Positions 54,189-63,157 of a stretch of DNA of 64,000 nt are shown here, one piece after another. The notes below the pieces were generated by a model. It was not told the origin of the DNA, did no database searches, and was given only the letters and a program-made list of their open reading frames with translations. The DNA comes from Burkholderia cenocepacia (GTDB taxonomy: Bacteria > Pseudomonadota > Gammaproteobacteria > Burkholderiales > Burkholderiaceae): positions 1,612,001-1,676,000 of the forward strand of contig NZ_UAQZ01000001.1 in NCBI RefSeq assembly GCF_900446215.1, given 5' to 3'. The first letter of the stretch is position 1. Each line of letters starts with the position of its first letter. A program made the position numbers and the translations under genes.

Positions 54189-54380
54189 ATGGACAGGAAT
54201 CGCGTCGAAGGCAAGCTCAAACAGGTCAAGGGTTCGGTCAAGGAAGCACTCGGCAAGGTGACGGGCGACCGCGAAACCGAAGCGGAAGGCCTGGCCGAAC
54301 AGCAGGCCGGCAAGCTTCAGGAGAAGGCCGGCGAGGCGGCCGATGCGATGCGCAAGCATACGGGCACCGATCGGCACTGA
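54189..54380 (+). CDS. CsbD-family stress protein, short form
   Basis: 63 residues: MDRNRVEGKLKQVKGSVKEA followed by GKVTGDRETEAEGLAEQQAG, the CsbD core. ATG 54189 is preferred to 54183 because AGGAG is seven bases before the former and too close to the latter. It directly follows the PAS-LuxR gene and the second 31-bp repeat, so it is probably a target of that regulator. Confidence 0.92.
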   Translation: MDRNRVEGKLKQVKGSVKEALGKVTGDRETEAEGLAEQQAGKLQEKAGEAADAMRKHTGTDRH

Positions 54381-54803
54381 ACGATGACGCGGCGCCCGCC
54401 ACGGGCGTCGCGAAGGCCGGCCGGGCCGGCGTCGCAGCGATGATGCGTGGCCGGCATGACCACGGCCGGCCTTTCTCCACGGGCGCGGCCGCCATTTCCT
54501 GCACGAGCACTCCATCCACGGCCCCCGTCGTACGGGCCGCGGATCGGCCATGAACCCGGAACTTGATGATAAATCCTCACAACGTAGTTCCGATATTTCG
54601 TTTGCTGCACGGGTATTGGCTACCCACAATCCATTCACCTCTTTCGCGGTGAAAGGTTCTTCGGAGACGGAACCGCGGTGATTGGCCGGCCGGGCGGACG
54701 CATGAAATGCGCCTCTGGCAGTGCAAGCAGTCACCGGCGCGCAGGAGGTTGCCGACGCGCGTCATTCGCGCGTTGCATCCCGACCCTCAGAAGAAGGACT
54801 GCC
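54381..54803. other. Gap between CsbD and the binding protein gene
   Basis: 423 bases. A hairpin GGCCGGC/GCCGGCC (54449-54471) followed by CTTT may end the CsbD transcript; bases about 54560-54660 are AT-richer and probably hold the promoter of the next gene. No gene seen. Confidence 0.4.
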
Positions 54804-55955
54804 ATGACGTTCCGCATTCGTTCGCTTTCCGGCGCTGCACTGACCGCCGTGCTTCTCGCGTTCCAGACGGGCGCGGCCCATGCGCAGGAGACGATCGTCA
54901 AGGTCGGCGTGGCGGGCCCGCTGACGGGCGGCGGCGCCGCCTACGGCAAGGACATCGAGAACGGCGTGCGCATGGCGGTCGACGAAGCGAATGCCGCGCG
55001 CACGACGGTCGGCGGCAAGCCGGTGAAATTCGTGATCGCGTCGCAGGACGACCAGAGCGATCCGCGCACCGGCGTGCAGGCCGCGCAGCAGCTTGCCGAT
55101 GCGCAGGTCGCCGTCGTGATCGGCCACTTCAATTCGGGCACGACGCTGCCCGCGTCGAAGATCTACGCGAAGGCCGGCATTCCGATGATCACGCCGTCGG
55201 CGACCAATCCCGACATCACGCGCGCCGGGCTCGACACCGTGTATCGCGTGATCGCGACCGACACGCAGAACGCCGGCAACGCCGGTGCGTATGCGGCGAG
55301 CGTGACGAAGGCGAAGCGCATCGCGATCATCGACGATCGCACCGCGTTCGGCCAGGGCGAAGCCGACGAATTCGAGAAGTCGGTGAGGGCGAACGGCGGC
55401 ACGATCGTCGCGCGCGAATTCACGAACGACAAGGCCGTCGACTTCAGCGCGCAGCTCACGAAGATCAAGAGCACCAATGCCGATCTCGTGTTCTTCGGCG
55501 GCCTCGACGCACAGGCCGCGATGCTCGTGAAGCGCATGCGCCAGCTCGGCATCCGCGCGCAGTTCCTCGCGGGCGGCGGCGTGATGAACGCGAACTTCAT
55601 CCGGCTGGCCGGCAATGCGGCCGAGGGCGCGTCGGTGTGGGAATACGGGCAGCCGCTGTCGCGGCTCGCGAAGGGCAAGCTGTTCGAAACGAAATTCAAG
55701 CAGAAGTACGGCGTCGACATGCTCGCGTATGCGCCGTTCGCGTACGACGCGACGTGGATCGCGATCAACGCGATGCAGAAGGCGAACTCGACGAAGCCGG
55801 CCGATTTCAACGGCGCGCTGAAGGGCACGCGCTACGACGGCATCACGGGCACGATCGCGTTCACGAACACGGGCGACCTGAAGAACCCGAGCTCGACGCT
55901 GTATGAAGTGAAGAACGCCGCGTGGCAGCCCGTCACGACCAAGTCGGCGGACTGA
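54804..55955 (+). CDS. Branched-chain amino acid-type ABC substrate-binding protein
   Basis: 383 residues. Signal peptide about 1-28 (ending AHAQ), then a LivJ-type fold: VKVGVAGPLTGGGAAYGKDI, VVIGHFNSGTTLPASKIYAK, PMITPSATNPDITRAGLDTV. The ligand could be Leu/Ile/Val or another amino acid or amide. AAGAAGGACTGCC precedes ATG 54804. No permease or ATPase is nearby, so it must work with a transporter elsewhere. A DAO-type oxidoreductase follows on the same strand. Confidence 0.92.
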   Translation: MTFRIRSLSGAALTAVLLAFQTGAAHAQETIVKVGVAGPLTGGGAAYGKDIENGVRMAVDEANAARTTVGGKPVKFVIASQDDQSDPRTGVQAAQQLADAQVAVVIGHFNSGTTLPASKIYAKAGIPMITPSATNPDITRAGLDTVYRVIATDTQNAGNAGAYAASVTKAKRIAIIDDRTAFGQGEADEFEKSVRANGGTIVAREFTNDKAVDFSAQLTKIKSTNADLVFFGGLDAQAAMLVKRMRQLGIRAQFLAGGGVMNANFIRLAGNAAEGASVWEYGQPLSRLAKGKLFETKFKQKYGVDMLAYAPFAYDATWIAINAMQKANSTKPADFNGALKGTRYDGITGTIAFTNTGDLKNPSSTLYEVKNAAWQPVTTKSAD

Positions 55956-56120
55956 ATGCAACCCGCGTGAGCGGGCTTTCGCGGCGATGCCGGACGTGCT
56001 GAAATAGCCGGAGCGATCGCCCACGAAGGCTGCCCGCGCGACGCCGCGCGAGTCGCGGCACGAACCACCCAACGGGCGCGGCCGGCTGGCTGCGCCTTTT
56101 ACGTGTAACCGGAGTCAGTC

Positions 56121-57293
56121 GTGAGTTCTCAAGTCGTCATCGTCGGCGGTGGTGTGATCGGCAGCTCGATCGCGTATTTCCTGCGCGCCACCGATCCCAC
56201 GGTCGCCGTGACCGTCATCGAACGCGATCCTACCTATGCAAGATCGTCGTCGGCGCTGTCGGCCGCGTCGATTCGCCAGCAGTTTTCCACGCCGCTGTCG
56301 ATCGAGATGTCGCTGTTCGGCATCGAGTTCCTGCGCACGATCGGCGAGCGGCTCGAAGTGGACGGCAACCGGCCGTCGATCGATCTGCACGAAGGCGGCT
56401 ACCTGTTCCTCGCGACGCCGGCCGGCGACGCGACGCTGCGCGAGAACCATGCGCTGCAGACCAGCCTCGGCGCCGATATCCGGCTGATGGACGGCGACGC
56501 GCTGCGCGCGAAGTTTCCGTGGCTGAACGTCGACGATCTCGTGTCGGGTGCGTACGGCGTGAGCGGCGAAGGCTGGTTCGACGGCTACGGGCTCGTGCAG
56601 GCGCTGCGCAAGAAGGCGCAGGCGCTCGGCGCGCGCTACGTGCCGGCCGACGTGAAGGACGTGGTGCGCGACGGCCGCAAGATTACGCATGTCGTGACGG
56701 ACGACGGCGAGCGCTACGCGTGCGACACGCTCGTCAACGCGGCCGGCGCATGGACGCGCACGCTGTCGTCGATGATGGGCATCGACATTCCGGTGTTTGC
56801 ACGGCGTCGCAGCATCTTCAACGTATCGTCGCCGGCGAAGCTTGCCGATTGCCCGCTGCTGATCGATCCGACCGGCGTGTATTTCCGGCCGGAAGGGCGC
56901 ACGTATATCTGCGGCACGTCGCCGAGCCCCGATCGCGACCCGGACGACCTGCCGCTCGACGAAGTCGACCACGACCTGTTCGACGACGTGATCTGGCCGA
57001 CGCTCGCGCATCGCGTACCGGAATTCGAGGCGCTGCGCGTCGAGAATTGCTGGTCCGGTTACTACGAGTACAACGTGTTCGATCACAACGCGATCATCGG
57101 CTACCACCCGGAACTCGACAACGTCGTGTTCGCGAACGGCTACAGCGGCCACGGGCTGCAGCAGGGGCCCGCGACGGGGCGCGGCGTCAGCGAACTCATT
57201 CTGGGCGGGCGTTACGACACGCTCGACCTGTCGTCGCTCGGCTGGGCGCGCGTGCTCGAAAACCGGCCGATCGTCGAAAAGAACGTCGTGTAG
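56121..57293 (+). CDS. FAD-dependent oxidoreductase, DAO/FOXRED1-like
   Basis: 390 residues. FAD-binding motif SSQVVIVGGGVIGSSIAYFL at the start; LVNAAGAWTR and a C-terminal NGYSGHGLQQGPATGRGVSE complete the D-amino acid oxidase/sarcosine oxidase-like fold. GTG at 56121 follows CGGAG. It would oxidise an amine or N-methyl amino acid. The position behind an amino acid binding protein suggests catabolism of the imported compound. A terminator follows. Confidence 0.88.
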   Translation: MSSQVVIVGGGVIGSSIAYFLRATDPTVAVTVIERDPTYARSSSALSAASIRQQFSTPLSIEMSLFGIEFLRTIGERLEVDGNRPSIDLHEGGYLFLATPAGDATLRENHALQTSLGADIRLMDGDALRAKFPWLNVDDLVSGAYGVSGEGWFDGYGLVQALRKKAQALGARYVPADVKDVVRDGRKITHVVTDDGERYACDTLVNAAGAWTRTLSSMMGIDIPVFARRRSIFNVSSPAKLADCPLLIDPTGVYFRPEGRTYICGTSPSPDRDPDDLPLDEVDHDLFDDVIWPTLAHRVPEFEALRVENCWSGYYEYNVFDHNAIIGYHPELDNVVFANGYSGHGLQQGPATGRGVSELILGGRYDTLDLSSLGWARVLENRPIVEKNVV

Positions 57294-57351
57294 CGCGGCG
57301 TGACCGCCCGGTATGGGGTGGGCGGGATTCTCCTAGTGTCTCAAACCCGTT

Positions 57352-57378
57352 GGCCCGACTTTCGTCGGGCCTTTTTTT
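57352..57378. terminator. Intrinsic terminator after the DAO-family gene
   Basis: Eight-base stem GGCCCGAC / GTCGGGCC with TTTC loop and seven T residues. Confidence 0.9.
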
Positions 57379-57486
57379 GTCGTCGGCAGGCTGCTCCGTA
57401 CCCGATGTCGTCGATGTCGGAATGTGGCAACATCGCGGGGGTTTTTACACACTGACTGTCTACTCGAGCAACGGGGGCTCGCTGGA

Positions 57487-57696
57487 ATGAGCGACATCGC
57501 CATCGATATACCGTGGCCGGTCATGATGCTGATTTTGGGCATCAGCTATTGGCCGTTGTGGCTGCTTGTCGGCGCCGGGTTGATGTATTTCGGTATGACG
57601 CGTCTGCGCGGGATCGGGCGTATTGCCTGTATCGTCGCTGCGGTCTTGTTCATCGCTTATACCGGCTTGGGCTTGTACGTGATTCTTGCCAGGTAG
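57487..57696 (+). CDS. Small two-helix membrane protein, function unknown
   Basis: 69 residues with two or three hydrophobic segments (PVMMLILGISYWPLWLLVGA and IACIVAAVLFIAYTGLGLYV). ATG 57487 is weakly supported by a GGGGG run upstream. Lower GC than neighbours. Lies between two terminators. Not recognised. Confidence 0.5.
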   Translation: MSDIAIDIPWPVMMLILGISYWPLWLLVGAGLMYFGMTRLRGIGRIACIVAAVLFIAYTGLGLYVILAR

Positions 57697-57829
57697 GGGA
57701 AACGTCCGTGACGGCGTGCGATAACGATGCGGTCAGCCGGGATTGGCGTTGCGTCGATTCAGGGCGCTCGCCGCACGTTATTCGCCATGCCGGGCGCGAG
57801 GAAGTGGCCGAGCCGCATGGAACGAGACT

Positions 57830-57852
57830 GGCCCGGCTTTGCCGGGCCTTTT
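57830..57852. terminator. Hairpin terminator between convergent genes
   Basis: Eight-base stem GGCCCGGC / GCCGGGCC with TTT loop, then TTTT; serves the small membrane protein and possibly the hydrolase gene that ends at 57863. Confidence 0.8.
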
Positions 57853-57862
57853 CCATTCCGCG

Positions 57863-59044
57863 CTACCGCACGCCATAAATCGCATCGCGCAGATCGAGCG
57901 TGTACTGCCCGTTCATCCCTTCGTAGAGCGTGTTCGACAGCGACACGACGGTGAGCCCGCGTGCGCGGTCGACGAACCACGAATGACCGTAGACGCCGCC
58001 CCAGCGCCACGTGCCGACGGATTCCGGCGACGCGGCCGCCTGCGGGTCGTGCAGCACCGAGAAGCCGATTCCGAAGCCCGCGCCGGGCAGGTCCGGCAAT
58101 TCCAGATCGCCGGTCTGTACGCGACCCATCTCGTCGACCAGCTCGGCGGGCAGGATCGCGCCGCCGCCCGCGCGCAACGTGTCCAGCACCGTCAGCACGT
58201 CGCCGGCGGTGCCGACCATCCCGGCGCCGCCCGACGGGAACGCGTGTGCATCCAGCGCACGCGACGGCGAGTACGTGACGCCGACGAACCCTTCGACGAT
58301 GGGTACCGTCTCGTTCTCGGCGAGCCGGTGCGGCTGCGGCGTGTCGTTGACGTACGGCGTCGCGAGCCGCGCGGGATCGCGTGCGACGAACGCCGTGTCG
58401 TGCACGCCGAGCGGGCGCAGCACGAGCGCATCGATCGCATCGGCGAGCGGCACGCCGCAGACGGCCTCGATCAGCGCGCCGACGACGTCGATCGACAGCG
58501 AGTAGTTCCAGCTGGTGCCGGGCGCGAACAGCAGCGGCACGCTCGCGATCCGGCGCAGGTTGTCGGCGAGCGTGATCGATGCGGCATCGAGCCCGTCGGA
58601 GACGCCCGCACGCGCATACGGGCCGTTCGCATCGGTTTCGTTGAAGCGATAGTCGAGGCCGGCGGTATGCACGAGCAGCTGGCGCACCGTGATCGTCGGC
58701 ACGCGGCCGTCGGGCAGCGCCGGACGGAATTCGGGCAGCCAGCGCGTGACGTCGTCGTCGAGCGACAGCTTGCGTTGCGCGACGAGCGCCATCGCGGCCG
58801 CCGAGACGATCGGCTTCGTCACCGACGCGAGCCGGAACAGCGTGTCCTCGCGCATCGGCGTACGCGATTCGCGGTCCGCGAAGCCGGCCGCGCGGCGATA
58901 GACGAGTTCGCCGTCGCGGGCGACGAGGACGACCGCGCCGACGAGGCGCTGCGTGTCGAGCTGGCGGGACAGGACCGCGTCGATGCGCCCGGCGAGCGCG
59001 CGATCGGTTGACGACTGCAGTGACGATGCGGGAGAGGAGGTCAT
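57863..59044 (-). CDS. Serine hydrolase, beta-lactamase/class C-like (EstB type)
   Basis: 393 residues. SxxK motif SVTK in LFRLASVTKPIVSAAAMALV; the YxN motif is NYSLSIDVVG with Tyr; a Gly-rich WRWGGVYGHSWFVD replaces KTG, as in family VIII esterases. No signal peptide, so it is probably a cytoplasmic esterase or peptidase rather than a resistance enzyme. ATG 59044 is weakly supported (GACGGA upstream); an upstream ATG would add 18 residues. Confidence 0.85.
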   Translation of the reverse strand: MTSSPASSLQSSTDRALAGRIDAVLSRQLDTQRLVGAVVLVARDGELVYRRAAGFADRESRTPMREDTLFRLASVTKPIVSAAAMALVAQRKLSLDDDVTRWLPEFRPALPDGRVPTITVRQLLVHTAGLDYRFNETDANGPYARAGVSDGLDAASITLADNLRRIASVPLLFAPGTSWNYSLSIDVVGALIEAVCGVPLADAIDALVLRPLGVHDTAFVARDPARLATPYVNDTPQPHRLAENETVPIVEGFVGVTYSPSRALDAHAFPSGGAGMVGTAGDVLTVLDTLRAGGGAILPAELVDEMGRVQTGDLELPDLPGAGFGIGFSVLHDPQAAASPESVGTWRWGGVYGHSWFVDRARGLTVVSLSNTLYEGMNGQYTLDLRDAIYGVR

Positions 59045-59321
59045 CGAAAATTCCGTCGTGAAGGGCCTGGTCGACATGTTATGGGACGCGCGCCGCACGC
59101 GTCGTTAACCCTTACATGGAACGGGGCGATGTGCGCGGCAGGGGCCGGCGTCGACGAATACCGGGCCCCGCAGCAGACAAAATATGCCCCAATCGACCGG
59201 CGCCGTTCGTTAGAATCTGCTTTCGTCGAGGAAATGACGCATTTGCATGGGTGCAGAGCAGTATCGAATCGAAGACGCTGCTTGTCCTGATTCCATCGTT
59301 CATCTTTCACCGGAGGCGAGC

Positions 59322-60449
59322 ATGCCAGGTTTACTTCCCGATGTTGACCGCGAGGGGCTCCTCGAATATTCGGTGGTGTACACCGATCGCTCCGTCAACC
59401 ATATGTCGCAGCGCTTCCAGGGCGTCATGCGCGACATCTCCGCCACGCTGAAAAACGTCTACAACGCGAAGTCGGTCGCGATCGTCCCGGGCAGCGGGAC
59501 GTTCGGCATGGAAGCCGTGGCGCGACAGTTCGCGACGAACAGGAAGTGCCTCGTCATCCGCAACGGCTGGTTCAGCTTCCGCTGGTCGCAGATTTTCGAC
59601 ATGGGCGGCATTCCGTCCGAGACGACGGTGCTGAAGGCGCGTCCGGTCGAAGCGGGCCGGCAGGCCGCCTATGCGCCGGCGCCGATCGACGAAGTGGTCG
59701 CCGCGATCAACGAGCACAAGCCCGATCTCGTGTTCGCGCCGCACGTCGAAACCGCGTCCGGCATGATGCTGCCCGATGCGTACTTGCGCGCGGTGGCCGA
59801 TGCCGTGCATGCGGTCGGCGGCATGTTCGTGCTGGATTGCATCGCGTCGGGCACCGTGTGGGTCGACATGCAGGCGAGCGGCGTCGATATCCTGATCAGC
59901 GCGCCGCAAAAGGGCTGGAGCGCGTCGCCGTGTTGCGCGATGGTCGTGTTGAGCCCGCTCGCGCGGGAACGCATCGATTCGACGACGAGCACCAGCTTCG
60001 CGTGCGATCTGCGCAAGTGGCTGCAGATCATGGAAGCGTACGAGGGCGGCGGGTTCGCGTACCACGCGACGATGCCCACGGACAGCCTCACGACGCTGCG
60101 CGACGTGATGAAGGAAACCGAGGCATATGGCTTCGACAAGGTGAAGGCGGAACAGCTGGAACTCGGCGAGCGCGTTCGTGCCGTGCTGACGGAGAAGGGA
60201 TTCAGAAGCGTGGCCGCGAAGGGGTTCGAGGCGCCGGGTGTCGTGGTCAGCTACACGGACGACGACGGTATTCGCACCGGGCAGAAATTCGCCGATGTCG
60301 GTTTGCAGATTGCGGCGGGCGTGCCGTTGCAATGCGACGAGCCGGCGGACTTCAAGACATTCCGGCTCGGGTTGTTCGGTCTCGACAAGCTGCATGACAT
60401 CGATGGGGCGGTGAAGCGGTTTGCCGATGCGTTGAACCGGATTGTTTGA
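59322..60449 (+). CDS. Class V aminotransferase, alanine-glyoxylate type
   Basis: 375 residues, fold type I PLP enzyme. PLP-binding GSGTFGMEAVARQF, the Asp of MFVLDCIASGTVWVD, and lysine in ILISAPQKGWSASPCCAMVV. This subfamily includes alanine-glyoxylate and 2-aminoethylphosphonate aminotransferases; substrate not fixed by sequence. ATG 59322 follows CGGAGGCGA; the longer frame from 59247 lacks such a site. Stands alone. Confidence 0.88.
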   Translation: MPGLLPDVDREGLLEYSVVYTDRSVNHMSQRFQGVMRDISATLKNVYNAKSVAIVPGSGTFGMEAVARQFATNRKCLVIRNGWFSFRWSQIFDMGGIPSETTVLKARPVEAGRQAAYAPAPIDEVVAAINEHKPDLVFAPHVETASGMMLPDAYLRAVADAVHAVGGMFVLDCIASGTVWVDMQASGVDILISAPQKGWSASPCCAMVVLSPLARERIDSTTSTSFACDLRKWLQIMEAYEGGGFAYHATMPTDSLTTLRDVMKETEAYGFDKVKAEQLELGERVRAVLTEKGFRSVAAKGFEAPGVVVSYTDDDGIRTGQKFADVGLQIAAGVPLQCDEPADFKTFRLGLFGLDKLHDIDGAVKRFADALNRIV

Positions 60450-60545
60450 CGCGGTTTTGCGCAATGGCGTGTTCCGGCGGCTGCCGCTCATTGGTTGAGC
60501 GGCGGCTTTCGAGTCGTTGAAAACGCAACCATTCAGGATCGTGTC

Positions 60546-61115
60546 ATGACCGAATGCGCGCTGACGTTCGCCAGTCAGGCCGAATGGGAAAGCTGGTTGG
60601 GGCAAAACGGCGGCACGTCGACCGGAGTATGGCTGCGGCTCGCGAAAAAAGGCGTGGAGCAGCGAACCGTCACCTACGAACAGGCGGTTGAGAGCGCCCT
60701 CTGCCACGGCTGGATCGATGGCCAAAAGAAGGCCGAGAGCGGGCAGTATTGGTTGCAGCGCTTTAGCCCGCGTTCCGCGAAAAGCATCTGGTCAAAAATC
60801 AACAAGGACAAGGCCGAAGCGTTGATCGCCGCAGGCAGGATGCAGCCGTCTGGCCTGTCCGAGATCGACAGGGCCAGGAAGGACGGCCGCTGGGAGGCGG
60901 CCTATACGTCGGCCAGCAACTCGATCGTGCCGGACGATTTGCAGGCGGCGCTGGACGCCAATCCGAAAGCCGCGAAGTTTTTTGCAACGCTGAACAGCCG
61001 TAATCGCTATGCGATCCTGTTCCGGATACAGAACGCCAAGAAGCCGGAAACGCGGGCGCGCAAAATCGCGGAATTCATCGACATGCTGAAGCGGGGCGAG
61101 ACTTTTCATCCGTAG
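60546..61115 (+). CDS. YdeI/OmpD-associated family protein
   Basis: 189 residues. LTFASQAEWESWLGQNGGTS, VESALCHGWIDGQKKAESGQ and QRFSPRSAKSIWSKINK are diagnostic of the YdeI family; the C-terminal part (ALDANPKAAKFFATLNSRNR) is the helical OmdA domain. Proposed roles in resistance to cationic peptides are not proven. ATG 60546 has CAGGA upstream. Confidence 0.9.
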   Translation: MTECALTFASQAEWESWLGQNGGTSTGVWLRLAKKGVEQRTVTYEQAVESALCHGWIDGQKKAESGQYWLQRFSPRSAKSIWSKINKDKAEALIAAGRMQPSGLSEIDRARKDGRWEAAYTSASNSIVPDDLQAALDANPKAAKFFATLNSRNRYAILFRIQNAKKPETRARKIAEFIDMLKRGETFHP

Positions 61116-61207
61116 AGTGCGGGCTTCTGACGGCGTGGAGCGCCCGATTGATCATCGCCCGTTCGCGAACGTTCGACGTCGCCCGAAGCCGCGTCGCCGC
61201 TGCACGG

Positions 61208-61783
61208 CTACGCGGGCAAAAGGCCTGCCTTACGATAACTGTCGATCAGCGCGTCGTAGAGCGAGAGATCGGCACGGCTGCGCGCGATGAGCTGAGCGCC
61301 GGCGATGGCGGCGAAGATGGCCCGCGCCCGCTGTTTGCTCTCCCGAGCGCCGACCACTGCCGCCGCGGACAGCACCTTGCTCAACCACGCCACGTTCACG
61401 TCGGCGAAGGCCAGCACTTCCTTCATCACGACTTCCGGCAGGTCGTCGGTTTCGGCGGCCATGAAGCTGCACAGGCACAGGCGGTTGCCGGTCTCGAGCG
61501 CCTTGCGAAAGGTATCCGGATAGCGACGCAGGCAATCCAGCGGATCGCGCGATCGGGCCAGCATGTCGTCCAGCGCCGCCGCTGAATCTTCCCGATAACG
61601 CCTCGCTACCGCCGCGCCGAGATCGGCCTTGCTTTCAAAATGGTGGTAGATGCTCGCGGCCTTGATCCCCACCTCGTTGGCGAGATCCCGATAGTTCAAG
61701 CCGCCGTAACCGTGCGTCTGCGTGAGCCGCGTGGCGGCCGCCAGAATTCTTTCTCTCGAGTTCGAGCTCGCGTCGTTCGTCAC
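61208..61783 (-). CDS. TetR-family regulator
   Basis: 191 residues: HTH at about 10-55 (ILAAATRLTQTHGYGGLNYR, then VGIKAASIYHHFESKADLGA), C-terminal ligand domain with two close Cys (NRLCLCSFMA). It is divergent from a glutathione S-transferase gene; between them lies a perfect TetR-type dyad. It probably represses the transferase and itself until an electrophile or similar ligand binds. Confidence 0.92.
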   Translation of the reverse strand: MTNDASSNSRERILAAATRLTQTHGYGGLNYRDLANEVGIKAASIYHHFESKADLGAAVARRYREDSAAALDDMLARSRDPLDCLRRYPDTFRKALETGNRLCLCSFMAAETDDLPEVVMKEVLAFADVNVAWLSKVLSAAAVVGARESKQRARAIFAAIAGAQLIARSRADLSLYDALIDSYRKAGLLPA

Positions 61784-61813
61784 TGCGTCAGTCTCCGCGC
61801 ACGGGAAATGGTG

Positions 61814-61862
61814 TTGACACTCCGGATTGTACCTTATATGGTTAACCTAACAAACGTTAGGT
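61814..61862 (+). promoter_or_regulatory. Promoter and TetR-type operator of the GST gene
   Basis: A consensus TTGACA at 61814-61819 with TATGGT 17 bases on (61837-61842), followed at once by ACCTAAC-AAAC-GTTAGGT (61845-61862), a perfect seven-base-arm dyad. A bound repressor would block transcription start. Confidence 0.8.
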
Positions 61863-61928
61863 AGATTCGCGGGCGACGTGTGTTCATGTCGTCCGATCCA
61901 GTGCGAACGACCATGGAGCGCGCCTGCA

Positions 61929-62621
61929 ATGACTTCCCGTACCGCCAATTTCGACGTAGCCCGACTGCCCCTGATGAAGGTCTACGATTTCCCGACCGGG
62001 CCCTATCCGACCCGCGTGCGCATCGCGCTGGCCGAAAAGGGGCTGCAATCGCGCGTCGAGTTCGTGATGGTCGATCTTTACAAGGGCGAGCATAAAAAGC
62101 CCGAGTTCATCGCCGGCAAGAATTATTCGGGTACGTTGCCGGTGCTGGAGCTCGACGACGGAACCTGTATCGCCGAGTGCACGGCCATTACCGAATACCT
62201 CGACGCACTCGATGGCGCGCCCACGCTCACCGGCAGCACGCCTCGCGAAAAGGGCATCATTCACATGATGAGCAAACGCGCCGAGCTGGAGCTGCTCGAC
62301 GCCGTCAGCGTCTATTTCCATCACGGCACGCCGGGGCTCGGCCCCGACGTCGAGACGTATCAAAACCCGGAGTGGGGGTTCCGCCAGCGCGACAAGGCGC
62401 TGAGGGGCATGCGCTACTTCGATGCCGTTCTGCAAAGCCGGCCGTATGTCGCGGGTGCGACGTTCTCGATGGCCGACATCACCGTCATCGGCGGTCTGAT
62501 CTTTGCGATGCTCGTGAAGCTGCCGGTGCCTGAGGAGTGCGAAGCGCTTCGCGCCTGGTACGCGCGCATGCTGGAACGTGAGAGCGTCAGGAGCCAGCCG
62601 GTGTTCGCCGCCTTGACCTGA
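61929..62621 (+). CDS. Glutathione S-transferase
   Basis: 230 residues. Thioredoxin-fold N-terminal domain (MKVYDFPTGPYPTRVRIALA, GTLPVLELDDGTCIAECTAI with the cis-Pro and glutathione-binding Glu-Cys/Ser region) and all-helical C-terminal domain (VAGATFSMADITVIGGLIFA, N-capping motif). ATG 61929 has GGAGCG upstream; ATG 61974 would start right at the fold. Divergent from the TetR gene with shared operator, suggesting inducible detoxification. Confidence 0.9.
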   Translation: MTSRTANFDVARLPLMKVYDFPTGPYPTRVRIALAEKGLQSRVEFVMVDLYKGEHKKPEFIAGKNYSGTLPVLELDDGTCIAECTAITEYLDALDGAPTLTGSTPREKGIIHMMSKRAELELLDAVSVYFHHGTPGLGPDVETYQNPEWGFRQRDKALRGMRYFDAVLQSRPYVAGATFSMADITVIGGLIFAMLVKLPVPEECEALRAWYARMLERESVRSQPVFAALT

Positions 62622-62782
62622 GCCGCCGCGGATGCGCGGCGACGTGTGTGAGGGTGAATGGGGAAGCCCGTGCATTGCACGATCGGAGAGCGGCTTCGGT
62701 CACCGCTATTCCCGTATCATCTGTCCGGTTCGCCAGGACCGTATCACTGACCATCCCAAGCTCATTCATCCGGGGGAGCCCC

Positions 62783-63157
62783 ATGTTCGACCACGTCAAA
62801 TTCGGCGTCAGCGACTACGCCGCCAGCAAGGCGTTTTTCCTCAAGGCGCTTGAACCGCTGGGCGTCGTGATTGTCGGGGAAGGCGAGCCGTCGTACGGGA
62901 TAGAGATCAGTGCGCCCGGCAAGCCTTCGCTGTGTTTGTTCCAGACCGACGAGAAGCCGGCGCATCTCCACATCGCATTCGTGGCCGACACGCGGCGGCA
63001 AGTCGATGCGTTTCATCGCGCGGCGCTGGAGGCGGGGGCGAAAGACAATGGCGCGCCCGGGCTGCGGCCGCATTATCACGCGAACTATTACGCGGCGTTC
63101 GTCATCGGTCCGGATGGACACAATATCGAGGTGGTGTGTCATCGGGCGGAGGGGTGA
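62783..63157 (+). CDS. VOC (glyoxalase/bleomycin resistance-like) protein
   Basis: 124 residues in two beta-alpha-beta-beta-beta repeats: MFDHVKFGVSDYAASKAFFL, AHLHIAFVADTRRQVDAFHR, YYAAFVIGPDGHNIEVVCHR. The conserved His and Glu could bind metal. GGGGGAG precedes ATG 62783. Stop and next start overlap in TGATG, so the next gene is translationally coupled. Confidence 0.9.
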   Translation: MFDHVKFGVSDYAASKAFFLKALEPLGVVIVGEGEPSYGIEISAPGKPSLCLFQTDEKPAHLHIAFVADTRRQVDAFHRAALEAGAKDNGAPGLRPHYHANYYAAFVIGPDGHNIEVVCHRAEG

